From contig JAEDOE010000047.1 in assembly GCA_016302095.1 (NCBI GenBank), positions 1 to 7,782 of the forward strand: a stretch of 7,782 bases of DNA, written 5' to 3'. The notes beneath the pieces were generated by a model. It saw nothing but the letters and a program-made list of their open reading frames with translations, made no database searches and had not been told where the DNA came from. The stretch is from Anaerovibrio sp. (GTDB taxonomy: Bacteria > Bacillota > Negativicutes > Selenomonadales > Selenomonadaceae). Position numbers and translations under genes: made by a program. Below, piece by piece: positions 7,196-7,782 of this stretch. How positions within the stretch are numbered: the first letter of the stretch is position 1; every line of letters starts with the position of its first letter.

Positions 7196-7222
7196 CTATC
7201 AAAACTATAAAATCTATAAAAA
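7196..7222. repeat. Short 9-bp tandem repeats upstream of argJ
   Basis: Three adjacent near-identical 9-bp units on the plus strand, CTATCAAAA, CTATAAAAT and CTATAAAAA, begin at 7196, 7205 and 7214. A further CTATCAAAA occurs at 7230-7238. In the message this is a U-rich stretch just before the argJ ribosome binding site. The rest of the 75-bp argC-argJ spacer is AT-rich, with no terminator hairpin. Confidence 0.6.
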
Positions 7223-7254
7223 GTTTACTCTATCAAAATTATTACAAATTTACA

Positions 7255-7782
7255 TCATGGATATACAGGCACCATGTCCAGCCCCAGCTTCTCATCAAAG
7301 CCGCTGGCAATGTTGAAATTCTGCACAGCCTGCCCTGCCGCGCCCTTGACAAGATTATCAATAGCGGACAGCACAATCACCCTGCCGGTGCGCTGGTCAA
7401 TATGCCAGCCAAGATCACAGAAGTTGGAGCCACGCACATTCTTGGTAGCAGGATAACCCCCAAGACCAATCAAGCGGACAAAATACTCCTTGCCATACAT
7501 CATTTCATAGGCGGCAGTAACCATATCGGCAGTTACCCCCTCCTTCAGCCTGGCATAACAGGTGCTCAGAATACCTCTGGACATAGGCACCAGATGCGGC
7601 GTAAAATTCAGCACCGTTTCCTCCCCGGACAAATCAGCAATGGCCTGCTCAATCTCAGGGGTATGGCGATGAGTTGCCACGCCGTATGCCTTGAAGCTGT
7701 CATAAAGCTCAGGGAAATGGTTTGCCTGCTTGGCAGAACGGCCAGCCCCGGAAACGCCGGACTTGGCATCCACCACGATGGT
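7255..7782 (-). CDS. argC: N-acetyl-gamma-glutamyl-phosphate reductase, 5' half outside the window
   Basis: Reduces N-acetylglutamyl 5-phosphate to N-acetylglutamate 5-semialdehyde with NADPH. The frame is open from the window edge for 175 codons to TGA at 7255-7257, about half of the usual 340-350 residues. The visible part begins TIVVDAKSGVSGAGR, the conserved block shortly after the active-site cysteine, so that cysteine and the Rossmann NADP domain lie outside. The catalytic histidine region THRHTPEIEQ is present (second His at 7663-7665), followed by NFTPHLVPMSRGI and near the C-terminus KGAAGQAVQNFN, both typical of the catalytic domain. A GTG near 7776 is an internal valine codon and not a start, because the frame continues upstream with family-like residues. 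Being first in the visible cluster, it probably lies near the operon promoter. Confidence 0.96.
   Translation of the reverse strand, partial: TIVVDAKSGVSGAGRSAKQANHFPELYDSFKAYGVATHRHTPEIEQAIADLSGEETVLNFTPHLVPMSRGILSTCYARLKEGVTADMVTAAYEMMYGKEYFVRLIGLGGYPATKNVRGSNFCDLGWHIDQRTGRVIVLSAIDNLVKGAAGQAVQNFNIASGFDEKLGLDMVPVYP

Noticed and set aside
7774..7776. GTG near the window edge as the start of a short argC
   Set aside because: The frame stays open upstream with residues (TIV) that continue the conserved ArgC block, and half the enzyme including the active-site cysteine would be missing.

Overview
The window is one strand-uniform stretch of an arginine biosynthesis operon. All seven genes lie on the minus strand. 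In transcription order, from the high-coordinate end, they are argC (3' half only), argJ, argB, argD, argF, argG and argH (its last codons run off the low-coordinate end). The gene order argCJBDFGH, the Bacillus/Clostridium-like protein types, strong AGGAGG/GGAGG-type ribosome binding sites, and mid-GC coding DNA with AT-rich spacers suggest a Firmicute. The protein flavour points to a Selenomonas/Mitsuokella-like member of the Negativicutes. That placement is a recognition-based inference and was not tested by any search.

Layout: argC 3' part (7255-7782), 75-bp AT-rich spacer, argJ (5968-7179), 54-bp spacer, argB (5017-5913), 57-bp spacer, argD (3760-4959), 148-bp spacer, argF (2682-3611), 58-bp spacer, argG (1412-2623), 2-bp gap, argH (1-1409). 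No spacer contains a convincing intrinsic terminator, so one polycistronic message is likely. The large argD-argF spacer carries a good -10 box and an ARG-box-like sequence, so argFGH may also have its own regulated promoter.

Together the genes cover the pathway from N-acetylglutamate to arginine. ArgB phosphorylates N-acetylglutamate and ArgC reduces the product to the semialdehyde. ArgD transaminates that to N-acetylornithine. ArgJ moves the acetyl group back to glutamate, releasing ornithine. ArgF makes citrulline, ArgG makes argininosuccinate, and ArgH releases arginine and fumarate. ArgJ makes this the acetyl-recycling version of the pathway. ArgB has the N-terminal helix and C-terminal signature of the arginine-inhibited, hexameric type, which fits.

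The coding content is ordinary and I found no undescribed system. The items worth a second look are in or near the spacers: a diverged tandem copy of the 3' end of argB placed just after its stop codon, a sequence motif shared by the argB and argF leaders at about the same distance from the start codon, the possible internal promoter/operator, and a perfect 10-bp inverted repeat inside argB.
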